A stretch of DNA of 64,000 bases, taken from NCBI RefSeq assembly GCF_914767665.1, contig NC_059508.1, forward strand, positions 26,845,501-26,909,500, read 5' to 3'. The DNA is from Harmonia axyridis (Eukaryota; Arthropoda; Insecta; Coleoptera; Coccinellidae). The first letter of the stretch is position 1. Each line of letters starts with the position of its first letter. The translations under genes were made by a program, and so were the position numbers. Below the pieces are notes generated by a model. The model was given only the letters and a program-made list of their open reading frames with translations, ran no database searches and was not told where the DNA came from. Shown in pieces: positions 44,895-54,003 of the stretch.

Positions 44895-46842
44895 CAGGGT
44901 GAGTCTTTGACTTGTACATATATTTTAACCGAAGGTTCTTGAGGTCAAAAGAAACACTTTTTTCATTTACCATTTTTTCCGATTCGGCCCTGTTAAGAAG
45001 ATATAGCCATTTTAAATTTTCAAAATGAGCTAATTCACCCCTGAAAACCGGAACACTGAAGTTTTCTCAAGCATAAGATATACCTCTTGAACCTTGGAAA
45101 TAAGCTACTAAATTAGAAAAACCATCATAAACTCACGTTTAACATTCCATTTGTTGAACAAAGTAGTGTTTATAATCAAATAAATGAGTTATTCCAATTT
45201 CGTTGTCGCTAAAGATTAAATATTCTTCTCTTGATTTCTATTTCATTTTCGATAATTATAACGAATTGAGCTCGCTACCAGCCATATTAGCTCTGATACT
45301 CATATCCATTCATTCATTATATTTCATTTATATGATATCGTTGTTTATTTTTCGTGCAAGAATTAACCTTAAAATCTCAAATAAATAATATTCATCTATG
45401 AAAGATCTAACACAGACTATAGTAATCTGTGGTTTTAAGTTTGAATTTCAAATTTCGAGTGATGCCAAATATAAACACAGCAGTTCGGTTCGAATAATCT
45501 ATGTTCTAACCTAAAATTTTCATTTACAGTTTACACTGTTATTGTTATAAGATATTTGTTATGAAATGAAGCATTTGATTTGTTCCAACTATCTCATAAA
45601 AATATTGAAATGCATCAATATTTTTGAAACCATCAGTATGAAAATATGGAAATATGTAAAATATTCTGGCTCTGTAATCAATGGAAAATGTTAGACTCCA
45701 CTTGTAATCAAATTTGTTGTTAATGTGTACCTACATTATAGCCAACTTTACTACTTAATTCATCTTGATTTTGGCATTGAAAATAAATGAGAAGTATTCA
45801 ATATAATTATCCACAATAGAATATTTGGTTTCTTTCAACTCACCTGATTTGTTTTCACATTAAAACAATTATGGCCCTCTTGGAAGTATGTCAATCATAA
45901 GCTCTTAGGATGAATTTATGGAATAGCAAAAGAATAAAAGTATTCAATCTCAATCACATGAAAATTTGTCTAGTATGTACCTAGTGGTATGTTTCGATGT
46001 GTGTGGTATGTTTCGATGTGAGTTAGAATGAGCCGAAGAAGAATACAGTATTGTTCGATAGCAGCAGTCTTTAGTGGGATATTGATTGTTGTCATTATAA
46101 TGGGACTATTTTGTGAAAACTTTTTTAAACATGGGTTTTATGAATAATCTGGACTTTTCAAAAAGAATGTTGATTTTAGTGAAGTATCTTCTTATTATCA
46201 GAGCTGTGCCAAAGCTCAGTGATTTTTAATCAAATCGAGGAGTTGAGGTGAGCTTATTCAAATAACTTCATTTTCAAACTAAGTTGGCTAGTACTTCAAT
46301 TCTTAAATCTGAGACATGACTTCATAGTAAATATTCATTTCTGTGGTTTTTTTTCCACAATAGAACAGAGTTGCATTCAGCCAAAGTACCCAATTTTTTT
46401 AATTTCACAGATAATTTTTTTTTTTTAAGATCAAGTTATTCGAAAACGGCGCTTTGTACGAGAAAATATGAAGAATACTTTTATTTTTCAAATTAGCCAA
46501 ATATTCTTCAATGAACGTTCAAATTACTATTAAGAGTTGGTTTCTTCGAATTTCTGGTATTTTGATGGTATGTTATGTTCATAACATAGAAACAGAAGAA
46601 TGTGTATGGAATCTGGTGTTCGGAGAAGATGTATCACATCAAAAAAAAGCTATATTTCAAAAATCATTTCCTTCGATACAACCATTTCCGAGATATAGCC
46701 GATAATCACATTTTTTTAACGATTTTCAACAGCCTGTATCTTTTTAACCGGGCCGAATCGGAAAAAATGGTAAAGGAAAAAAGTGTTTCTTTTGACCTCA
46801 GGAATCTTGGGTTAAAATATATGTACAAGTCAAAGACTCACC

Positions 46843-46845
<3 letters not shown>
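44895..46845. mobile_element. 1.95-kb non-autonomous DNA element (right arm)
   Basis: Mirror of 25468-27417 with the same CAGGGTGAGTC ends and ~110-bp inverted repeats. No transposase inside. Confidence 0.8.
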
Positions 46846-46921
<76 letters not shown>

Positions 46922-46930
46922 CAGTACTGC

Positions 46931-46965
<35 letters not shown>

Positions 46966-47023
46966 TATTTCAACCAACAAAGAAAATCGTGATTCAAGAC
47001 GAGACAACCAAACATACACCTCG

Positions 47024-47092
<69 letters not shown>
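46846..47092. repeat. (TA)n tracts around an 80-bp remnant
   Basis: TA runs at 46846-46918, 46935-46962 and 47028-47092. The 65 bp between the last two match the left arm at 25362-25425. Confidence 0.93.
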
Positions 47093-47095
<3 letters not shown>

Positions 47096-47689
47096 GGTGT
47101 TTCCTAAACATGCGGCAAAAATTCAGGGGGTTGTTCCTTGGACTATTCTAAGAATATTTTGTCCTTTGATGATTTTTGAAAAACCTATTTGTTTCGAAGA
47201 TATAGGGGAAACAAAATTTCAGATAATAACATTTTATTATGAATTAATTAATGAATTAATGAATTTCCATCAGCAAGTCCATAAATGAAATGCATGTCAG
47301 TCATCTCGGTGTTTGTATAGCGATTCATAATAGTCAAAGATAAAATGTTAATTGCTAATACATCACAAAACGAATTCAAATGAAAACCGTGTTTAATCTG
47401 TATTCCTTTACCATCTGCACTTATCAATTTTTAGTCAAAAAACTGGCCGTTTTTAGTAATTGGAATGTTGTTAAACAAATTTAAAAATAAATTGTACCTA
47501 CTTAGTAAACACAGTGCGGTACGCATTTTTATTTAAACTATTATTAATTTTAAAAATATGAAAAATGTTGTTCGCCCTGTATCTTCGAAACAAAGAGGTT
47601 TTTCAAAAATCATCCAAGGACAAAACATGCTTAAAATAGTCCAAGAAACAACCCCCTGAATTTTTGCCGCATGTTTCGGAAACACCCTG
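47093..47689. mobile_element. 597-bp Tc1/mariner-type MITE in (TA)n (right arm only)
   Basis: Same CAGGGTGTTTCCTAAACATG ends and ~150-bp inverted arms as the element at 19350-19961, but with a different, non-coding interior. It occupies the microsatellite that holds a Penelope-like element in the left arm. Confidence 0.8.
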
Positions 47690-47721
47690 TATATATATAT
47701 ATATATATATATAAATAATAT

Positions 47722-47971
47722 CAGTAACTGTTTAGTTTCCATGCGTTCTGCCGTTTGTAAAATCCCGCCCAGTTTCCCTTCTTATCTCTTCGTTCCTGAT
47801 ATGTTGCAATCTGGAAACTCTACAAGATCTTATCGAAATGTCCATCTCTAATTTGTCTATGGTCTTTTTTTTCTGGAAGTTGCCAGCATTCACAGCCATA
47901 AGTTAAAATAGATTCTACAACTGTTGTGTAGATTGTTGCCTCTGATATTGAAACCTTTTTTTTTCGTTTCA
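47722..47971 (-). pseudogene. RTE-like C-terminal remnant (right)
   Basis: Mirror of 23838-24085, with the same frameshifting A-run. Confidence 0.72.
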
Positions 47972-48579
47972 GTAGCCGTTCAGTTGTTTATAGATAGAGT
48001 TGAGTAGGGGTGGAGGAGTCTCGATAGAAATGGCCCCCATTAATTGGGGATCTGCTTAGTGGTTATGTTTGCCTTAGAATGTTAGATGATATCATAGTTC
48101 TCCAGTCGCATACTCCAGGAAGTTTATTTTAATTGGGGTCGGATCTTGTATATTCTCAAAATTTAAATATGTATGTCGTAAAAAGATTTACCCAGATTTT
48201 TTCCTAATTAGGATGTCTATTAGCTGTTCTTTCGATCCTATTCTTGGGGCATCCTTTCTGCTGTGTAGTAATTTTCAACTCTGTATTTCTCAGAGTAACT
48301 AACGCTAAAAGATTACATATATCATGCTGTTACAATCATTACGTGTTCTTCAATTAACGGAAACTCTAGAGCCCGTAAGCAATCAGAGGTCTCCCCAAAG
48401 GACGTAGTTAATATCACACAATCTACTTCTACGAAAGATGAAAAAAAACTCCTCTCCTGACCTATCTAGCTGCCGGTATCACTAGGCAACAACAGTACCT
48501 AGAAGTGAAGGGAATCCAATATGCTGATGTCATCATCAAAATGACATCACACCGAATAAATAAGTCAAAATCATTATTT

Positions 48580-48795
48580 TGATCCGTATCTGATAGAACG
48601 CTCGAGCTTTTCGGATTCTGAAGAGTTTTTATGTCAAAATAGACGACGTAATATCCCCACCAGACAAATGGAAGCAGGAGTGCCTCAAGGTTCAGTTCTA
48701 AGCCCAAAATCAACAACATCTGCATATGCAACGCCCCAAAAAGGTCAAGGAATATGCTAGCTCTATACGCAGATGATAGATGTCATTTACAGAAT
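48580..48795 (+). pseudogene. Decayed LINE reverse transcriptase fragment (right)
   Basis: Mirror of 23016-23231: RQMEAGVPQGSVLSP and, in another frame, LYADDR. Confidence 0.8.
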
Positions 48796-49089
48796 AGTGA
48801 TCGCAGCACTAGATGATTTATATATTACAGACGAATGTTTCATTAAGGTGAAAGATTCAAATGAAATGACTAAACCTGCATAGTCAACTGTGCGATTGTA
48901 TTTTTCTTCCTGTTAATTTCTAGCTGTTTGCGGAACCAATTATCAAATATATTGGGACTGTATGCAAATAAAAAAACAAACAAAAAACAAATAATAATTC
49001 AAACTCTATGGATGGCAATCAATGGCATTCAATGTATGAAATTAGTATACCAAGCCCTACCTCATTCAGAGTATGGAACGTACTACGCT

Positions 49090-49145
49090 GATTGGTCGAA
49101 ACCGCGAGTATATATATATGTATACGAGGACATATTCGAGGAATT
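49090..49145 (+). promoter_or_regulatory. Orphaned right H2A core promoter
   Basis: CCAAT-type GATTGG (49090-49095) and a TATA run (49109-49119) match the left H2A promoter base for base. The DNA stays collinear only to the target duplication at 49134-49145, 25-36 bp past the first T of the TATA run. Anything transcribed from it now starts at the 5' end of the retrotransposon. Confidence 0.8.
49134..49145. repeat. 5' target-site duplication of the Jockey-like element
   Basis: ATTCGAGGAATT, repeated exactly at 53522-53533. The empty left-arm site reads TTTCGAGGAATT at 22666-22677, with one base different at its edge. Confidence 0.9.
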
Positions 49146-49219
49146 GGAATTGAATCACGGGTGTTAGACGTTGTTGAGTGAAGGTTGCGCAGCGAAGTGC
49201 CAAAGAGTGAGTGAGTGAA

Positions 49220-49278
49220 CACGTGGTGAAACACGTGGTAGCAAAAAGTGAGAGAGTGAACACGTGGTGAAACACGTG
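49220..49278. promoter_or_regulatory. Four CACGTG boxes in the element's 5' UTR
   Basis: CACGTG occurs at 49220, 49232, 49261 and 49273, in two near-identical copies of a GTGAACACGTGGTGAAACAC block 41 bp apart. Non-LTR elements of this clade use internal 5' promoters, so an E-box pair in duplicate is a plausible transcription-factor site, but function is inferred. Confidence 0.55.
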
Positions 49279-49391
49279 GTAATTGAGTCGTTTAGTGAAT
49301 GTTGTGTTCCGTTACGGCTCAAGAAGTTTTTAAGTACTTTTCAGTACTAGTTATCAGTGAAAAAAAAAAAAAAAAATAATAAATAAAAAAA

Positions 49392-50654
49392 ATGGAGAAT
49401 AAGGTGACCAGACCAATCACAAATGAAGATATTCTGGGTTTTATGGCTGAAATACGGGAGTTAAGAGAGACAGTAGCTGCCCTCAGCCGTAGAAATACGG
49501 AACTTGAAACATTGCTCACGCAATGTTCAAGCATAGGCCACGCCCCCTCAGGAACAACTTCGACCAATAAGGAGGCGATAACCGAGATGGAAGTCGACCA
49601 TCAGATTCAGGGGAAAAATAAAGCGGATGAAATAGTCTCAAACGACGAGGATGACGAGGAATTCCAACTCGTCAGTAGAAAAAAGAAAAGGAGGACTGAG
49701 GCGCCGGTATCACCCAAACCGGCTGCTGCAGATGAGAAAAAAACGAGAGTTCCGCCTATTATCTTGCGGACCAAGGAAAATTGGTCGCAGATAATACGGT
49801 TCCTGAAACAGTGCGGAATAAATATTCTGAGGAGTCAGAATATTAAAGATGGGGTCAGAATACAACCCGCTGAAGCCGACGATTATCGGAGAATCACCAA
49901 AATCTTCGACCAGAAAGATCTCCCGTATCACTCTTTCTCCCTTCCTGAGGAGAAAGTTCTAAAAGTGGTATTGAGGGGAATACCGGAAACGGTTGAGATG
50001 ACAACCGTCGAAGAGGACTTGAAGAAACAAGGCTTCCACCCAACGGGAGCCTTTAGGATGAGAAGCGGCAAAGAAAGAAAGCCAACCCCCCTGGTTCTAG
50101 TCCACTTGCCGCGAGATGAAAGTCGTATTTACGACATAAGAACTGCCGCTGATGTCTGCGTTAAGGTGGAAACATTACGCAGAAAACCCGGTCTGGGCCA
50201 ATGCCATCGGTGCCAGAAATTTGGGCATGCGGCAAATAGATGCAACGCACCAAGGAAATGCGTTGCCTGCGCAGAGGACCACAATGGGGTGACGAAGTGC
50301 CCCAAGGACAAAAAGAGCCCGGCGAAATGCGCTCTATGTAATGGCCCTCATCCGGCCAATTACAAGGGATGCCCCCTCAATCCCTCAAAGGGAAATCCGA
50401 CGGTTTCCCTTTCAAAGCCGGCCGTCTCACAGAAAGATCAGGCCAAACCCATTTCGGCACCAAAAAGGACGGTTCCTGCCAAAGTAGAGCAGAAACCCGA
50501 GAAGAAGACCCCGAAGGAAAAGAATCCAGCGTTCAAAACGAAAAAGACGGCGAAAAAATCGCCTAAGAAAATTTCTCCGAAAAAGGCAGAAATTGAAAAA
50601 CTCATGGCCACATTCCAGGTCATGATGAACCAGATGATCAAACTTCTGGAATAG
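49392..50654 (+). CDS. Jockey-like ORF1 protein (zinc-knuckle nucleic-acid binding)
   Basis: 420 residues. Residues ~12-45 form a heptad-like coiled coil (EIRELRETVAALSRRNTELETLL). Next come an acidic stretch (NDEDDEEF) with a basic KKKRR signal, then a PRE_C2HC-like region (~120-265). From residue ~271 there are three closely spaced zinc knuckles (CHRCQKFGHAANRC, CVACAEDHNGVTKC, CALCNGPHPANYKGC). The C-terminus is very Lys/Pro rich. ORF1 proteins of this type coat the element RNA and act as chaperones. No frameshift is visible. ORF2 follows in another frame with no spacer. Confidence 0.92.
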   Translation: MENKVTRPITNEDILGFMAEIRELRETVAALSRRNTELETLLTQCSSIGHAPSGTTSTNKEAITEMEVDHQIQGKNKADEIVSNDEDDEEFQLVSRKKKRRTEAPVSPKPAAADEKKTRVPPIILRTKENWSQIIRFLKQCGINILRSQNIKDGVRIQPAEADDYRRITKIFDQKDLPYHSFSLPEEKVLKVVLRGIPETVEMTTVEEDLKKQGFHPTGAFRMRSGKERKPTPLVLVHLPRDESRIYDIRTAADVCVKVETLRRKPGLGQCHRCQKFGHAANRCNAPRKCVACAEDHNGVTKCPKDKKSPAKCALCNGPHPANYKGCPLNPSKGNPTVSLSKPAVSQKDQAKPISAPKRTVPAKVEQKPEKKTPKEKNPAFKTKKTAKKSPKKISPKKAEIEKLMATFQVMMNQMIKLLE

Positions 50655-53329
50655 CACTGGAGTACAGAAGGAAGCCAAAATCTCTGGAGATAGCCGTCTG
50701 GAATGCAGACGGCATCACCAATAAAAAGGACGAGTTCGAAGACTTCTTGAACAGGCATGAAGTGGATGTAGCACTGGTGTGTGAAACCCACCTCAAACCA
50801 TGCCTCTCTCTGAAAATCCGCAACTACCAGACCTATCGTAGGGACCGGAATGACGAGAGAAAAGGTGGAACAGCCATCTTGATCAAGAAGTCTATTGCTC
50901 ATTCAGAAATAGATCTACCCGATCTTCAGCATCTGGAAGCCAACGCAATAACTGTGTACACCAACTCCGGTGACATAAGATTGATTGCCGCTTATAATAG
51001 ACCGGGCCGAAAACTACTCAATGAGGACTTGAGGCGTGTTTTCGATCCCAGAACTCCGACACTGATGGCAGGCGATCTGAACGCCAAGCATCCAGCATGG
51101 CATAGCAGAATCACAAATGCTAGTGGAAGAACACTGAACGATTTTGCGGACAATAACCAAGAAATCGTTATAGATGCACCGAATGAGCCAACTCATTACG
51201 GACCGATAGGTCGCCCGGATGTATTGGACATCGCGATGTTTAAGAACATCCCATTAGTTCATCGGATCACAGCCATATCTGAGCTGAGTTCCGATCATAA
51301 TCCTTTTTTGGTTCATCTTGGAGATGAATTCGACGTGGATCCGCCAAAAACCAAGTCATGGACAGACTGGCAGGTTTTCAAGGAACAAATGACGACGAAT
51401 ATGGGTCCACTTAGACTCATATATGACTCCAAGGAACTGGACTCAGCCGTCGAGTCCCTCACGAAGATCATCGAAACGTCATTGGACGGTTCAACACGAA
51501 TTTCTTCTTTGCCTAGTCAGAAGAACTCGATCCCAGAAGACATCAAGGAGCTTATCAGGGAGAAGCATAGAGCGAGGCGTAGAGCTCAGAACACACTCAG
51601 CCCTGAGGACCGTCGAGTGTTCAATCAGCTCAACGCTAGAGTCAAGGAGGCTCTCAGAAAGGTCCGGAATGATCGTTGGGAAGAGAAATTAATCTCTCTT
51701 TCCACAGAAGACAACAGTGTTTGGCGGATGGCCAAAGCACTGCGCTCAGATAGAAAACCAACCCCACCGATTCACGGTTTACAAGGAATGGTATATAGTC
51801 CAGAAGAAAAGGCTGAAGCTTTCGCGGATAACCTCGAAAGCCAATGCAGTTGTACCTACAACTATGCGGATTTGGACCACATCGAGGACGTCAGCCGCAA
51901 AGTGAGAAGAGACCTGAAAAAGGAATCAACGGAAGCTATTGGTTTCGCAACCGTTCAGGAAATCCAGAACACTATTATGTCGAGTAAAGTGAAAACGGCA
52001 CCAGGACCAGACGGCATCACTAACTTGACGTTGCGAAACCTCCCTCGAAAAGCCTTAGTAGCATTGACGAATATAGTCAATGCTACGCTACGACTAAGGT
52101 ACTTTCCGAAGGAATGGAAGAAAGCCAACGTGGTTTCAATCCACAAGGCCGGCAAAGATGCTAAATTCCCGCAGAACTACCGTCCTATCAGTCTTCTCTC
52201 GTGCATAGGGAAGATTACGGAAGCGGTCATTCTGAAAAGACTGAAGACAATAACAGAAGAAAAGAAGATTATACAGTTGGAACAGTTCGGTTTTCAAAGC
52301 CAACACTCCACTGTACAACAGGTGCTCCGAGTAGTGGAACAAATCACGGATGGATATAACCGCAAACAAGTCACAGGGGCTGTGTTCTTGGATGTGGCCA
52401 AAGCGTTTGATAAAGTATGGCACAAAGGATTGCTATACAAACTGCTCGCGGCCGGATTTCCACTCTCCATGGTCCAACTTCTAGCTTCTTACTTGCATTC
52501 TCGCAAGTTTAGAGCCAGAGTTGACGGAGTATTGTCTTCAGAGAGGTCTCTTTCAGCCGGAGTTCCGCAAGGATCTCTGCTGTCTCCAATATTATTTACA
52601 ATATATGTATCCGACATGCCAAAAACGGTGAAAACCTCCATGGCACTGTACGCTGACGACACCGCCATTCTTGCCAGTTCATGGTGTCCCAAAATGGCAA
52701 CGAAGTATCTACAGGAAGCCATCTATAGACTTCAATCCTGGTTTGCTCGATGGAGAATCGAAGTAAACCCTGAGAAGAGCGAAGCCGTTCTTTTCAGTCG
52801 AAAGAAAAAAGATCCCATAGGACATGTCGTAATGTTCGGTAGGAGGATCGAATGGAAAGACGAGGCCAAGTATCTGGGAGTGATACTTGACAAGAAGCTT
52901 ACTTGGAAACAACACGTCACATCAGCTGTGACGAAGGGAAAGACAGCAGCGGCAGCGTTGCAACCGCTACTTTGCAAAAGCAGCAAAATGTCTCTTTCCA
53001 ACAAGCTTCTTCTCTATAAGTCCACCATTCGGCCGGTCATGTCTTACGCATGCCCGGCTTGGGGATACGCCGCAAAGACGCATCTGCAGGGACTTCAAGT
53101 CGTGCAGAGTACGATCCTGAGACGGGCCGTAAATGCACCATGGTTTGTCAGCAACGTACGGATACATGAAGACCTGCATATACCATTCTTAGACGACCAT
53201 TTAATAGATCTGAGCGTGAAGACCTTCAACAAAATGAAAAATCACGCAAACCCTCTTATAAGGAAGGCTTGCGACTATGATGAAAAAGCCCCTAGGAAAC
53301 ACAAAAGACCGAAGATGGCACTTCCCTAG
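50651..53329 (+). CDS. Jockey-like ORF2: APE endonuclease and reverse transcriptase
   Basis: About 890 residues. The endonuclease half shows VWNADGI, VCETHLK, GGTAILIK, AGDLNAKHPAW (~140) and SSDHNP (~215), the APE-type catalytic set. The RT half shows YRPISLLSCIGKITE, FLDVAKAFDKVWH, GVPQGSLLSPILF, LYADD (YADD at ~667) and LGVILDKKLTW. No RNase H is evident. The open frame begins at 50597, after a stop at 50594, and has no ATG before the endonuclease domain. The ATA at 50651 overlaps the ORF1 stop, so translation probably relies on reinitiation or a non-ATG start. The 5' boundary is therefore approximate. Everything else is intact. Confidence 0.92.
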   Translation: MALEYRRKPKSLEIAVWNADGITNKKDEFEDFLNRHEVDVALVCETHLKPCLSLKIRNYQTYRRDRNDERKGGTAILIKKSIAHSEIDLPDLQHLEANAITVYTNSGDIRLIAAYNRPGRKLLNEDLRRVFDPRTPTLMAGDLNAKHPAWHSRITNASGRTLNDFADNNQEIVIDAPNEPTHYGPIGRPDVLDIAMFKNIPLVHRITAISELSSDHNPFLVHLGDEFDVDPPKTKSWTDWQVFKEQMTTNMGPLRLIYDSKELDSAVESLTKIIETSLDGSTRISSLPSQKNSIPEDIKELIREKHRARRRAQNTLSPEDRRVFNQLNARVKEALRKVRNDRWEEKLISLSTEDNSVWRMAKALRSDRKPTPPIHGLQGMVYSPEEKAEAFADNLESQCSCTYNYADLDHIEDVSRKVRRDLKKESTEAIGFATVQEIQNTIMSSKVKTAPGPDGITNLTLRNLPRKALVALTNIVNATLRLRYFPKEWKKANVVSIHKAGKDAKFPQNYRPISLLSCIGKITEAVILKRLKTITEEKKIIQLEQFGFQSQHSTVQQVLRVVEQITDGYNRKQVTGAVFLDVAKAFDKVWHKGLLYKLLAAGFPLSMVQLLASYLHSRKFRARVDGVLSSERSLSAGVPQGSLLSPILFTIYVSDMPKTVKTSMALYADDTAILASSWCPKMATKYLQEAIYRLQSWFARWRIEVNPEKSEAVLFSRKKKDPIGHVVMFGRRIEWKDEAKYLGVILDKKLTWKQHVTSAVTKGKTAAAALQPLLCKSSKMSLSNKLLLYKSTIRPVMSYACPAWGYAAKTHLQGLQVVQSTILRRAVNAPWFVSNVRIHEDLHIPFLDDHLIDLSVKTFNKMKNHANPLIRKACDYDEKAPRKHKRPKMALP

Positions 53330-53521
53330 GAAGTGTGTATTAGAGCCAAACCCTTATTGGCACAGAGATTGTGTAATAATTAGTTACACAAGCCTTCTGA
53401 AGTGGCATATTGCCACCTGCTAGAGCAGACCAAATTAGCTCACCAGAGGGTAATCATATTGAGACTGAGCAGTAAAAGGCTAATAGCCTGACTGCAAAAG
53501 AGAACGAAGTTCCAAGTTCCA
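53330..53521 (+). other. 3' UTR of the Jockey-like element
   Basis: About 190 bp of non-coding sequence between the ORF2 stop and the 3' target duplication. It has no poly(A) signal or tail and ends in AAGTTCC direct repeats. Confidence 0.7.
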
Positions 53522-53533
53522 ATTCGAGGAATT
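53522..53533. repeat. 3' target-site duplication of the Jockey-like element
   Basis: ATTCGAGGAATT, continuing into the H2A leader exactly as the left arm does. Confidence 0.9.
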
Positions 53534-53592
53534 ATCAAAGCCCAACAATCATTTTACTCTCCCATATTCGCGTATTATATTATTATATTATA

Positions 53593-53967
53593 ATGTCTGG
53601 TCGCGGTAAAGGTGGAAAAGTTAAGGGTAAGGCAAAGTCTCGTTCCAACCGAGCTGGATTACAATTTCCAGTTGGTCGTATTCATCGTTTATTACGCAAA
53701 GGAAATTATGCTGAACGAGTTGGAGCTGGAGCACCCGTCTATCTAGCCGCTGTTATGGAATATCTAGCCGCCGAAGTTTTGGAATTGGCCGGTAACGCAG
53801 CACGTGACAACAAGAAAACCAGAATTATTCCCAGACATCTTCAGCTGGCAATCAGAAACGACGAAGAGTTGAACAAATTGCTATCGGGAGTAACTATCGC
53901 TCAAGGTGGTGTTTTACCGAATATCCAAGCCGTCCTCTTGCCAAAGAAGACAGAAAAGAAATCATAA
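53593..53967 (+). CDS. H2A: Histone H2A, right-arm copy (promoter split by a retrotransposon)
   Basis: A 124-residue canonical H2A, identical in protein to the left-arm copy and apparently identical across the coding DNA. The coding region and stem-loop are intact. The upstream DNA is the same as in the left arm for only about 60 bp. Then a 4.4-kb Jockey-like element intervenes, putting the TATA and CCAAT boxes at 49090-49119. Expression could persist only from a cryptic promoter or from read-through of the element. Lack of decay implies that the insertion is recent, that gene conversion is acting, or that the copy still works. Confidence 0.97.
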   Translation: MSGRGKGGKVKGKAKSRSNRAGLQFPVGRIHRLLRKGNYAERVGAGAPVYLAAVMEYLAAEVLELAGNAARDNKKTRIIPRHLQLAIRNDEELNKLLSGVTIAQGGVLPNIQAVLLPKKTEKKS

Positions 53968-53987
53968 ATACAATCTGTATGTGAAAC

Positions 53988-54003
53988 GGCCCTTTTCAGG
54001 GCC
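53988..54003 (+). terminator. Right H2A 3' histone stem-loop
   Basis: GGCCCT-TTTC-AGGGCC, identical to the left copy, 20 nt after the stop. Confidence 0.96.

Larger units (their letters stand above)
49146..53521 (+). mobile_element. Full-length Jockey-like non-LTR retrotransposon
   Basis: About 4.38 kb with a 5' UTR of ~245 bp, intact ORF1, intact ORF2 and a 3' UTR of ~190 bp. It is bounded by a 12-bp target duplication (ATTCGAGGAATT, 49134-49145 and 53522-53533). There is no poly(A) tail; the 3' end is a short direct repeat, AAGTTCCAAGTTCC. The left arm shows the uninterrupted target, so the insertion postdates the inverted duplication (or sits on only one copy). Both ORFs being open suggests recent activity. 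Jockey-clade assignment rests on the ORF1 zinc-knuckle layout and the APE-type endonuclease plus RT order. Confidence 0.93.
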
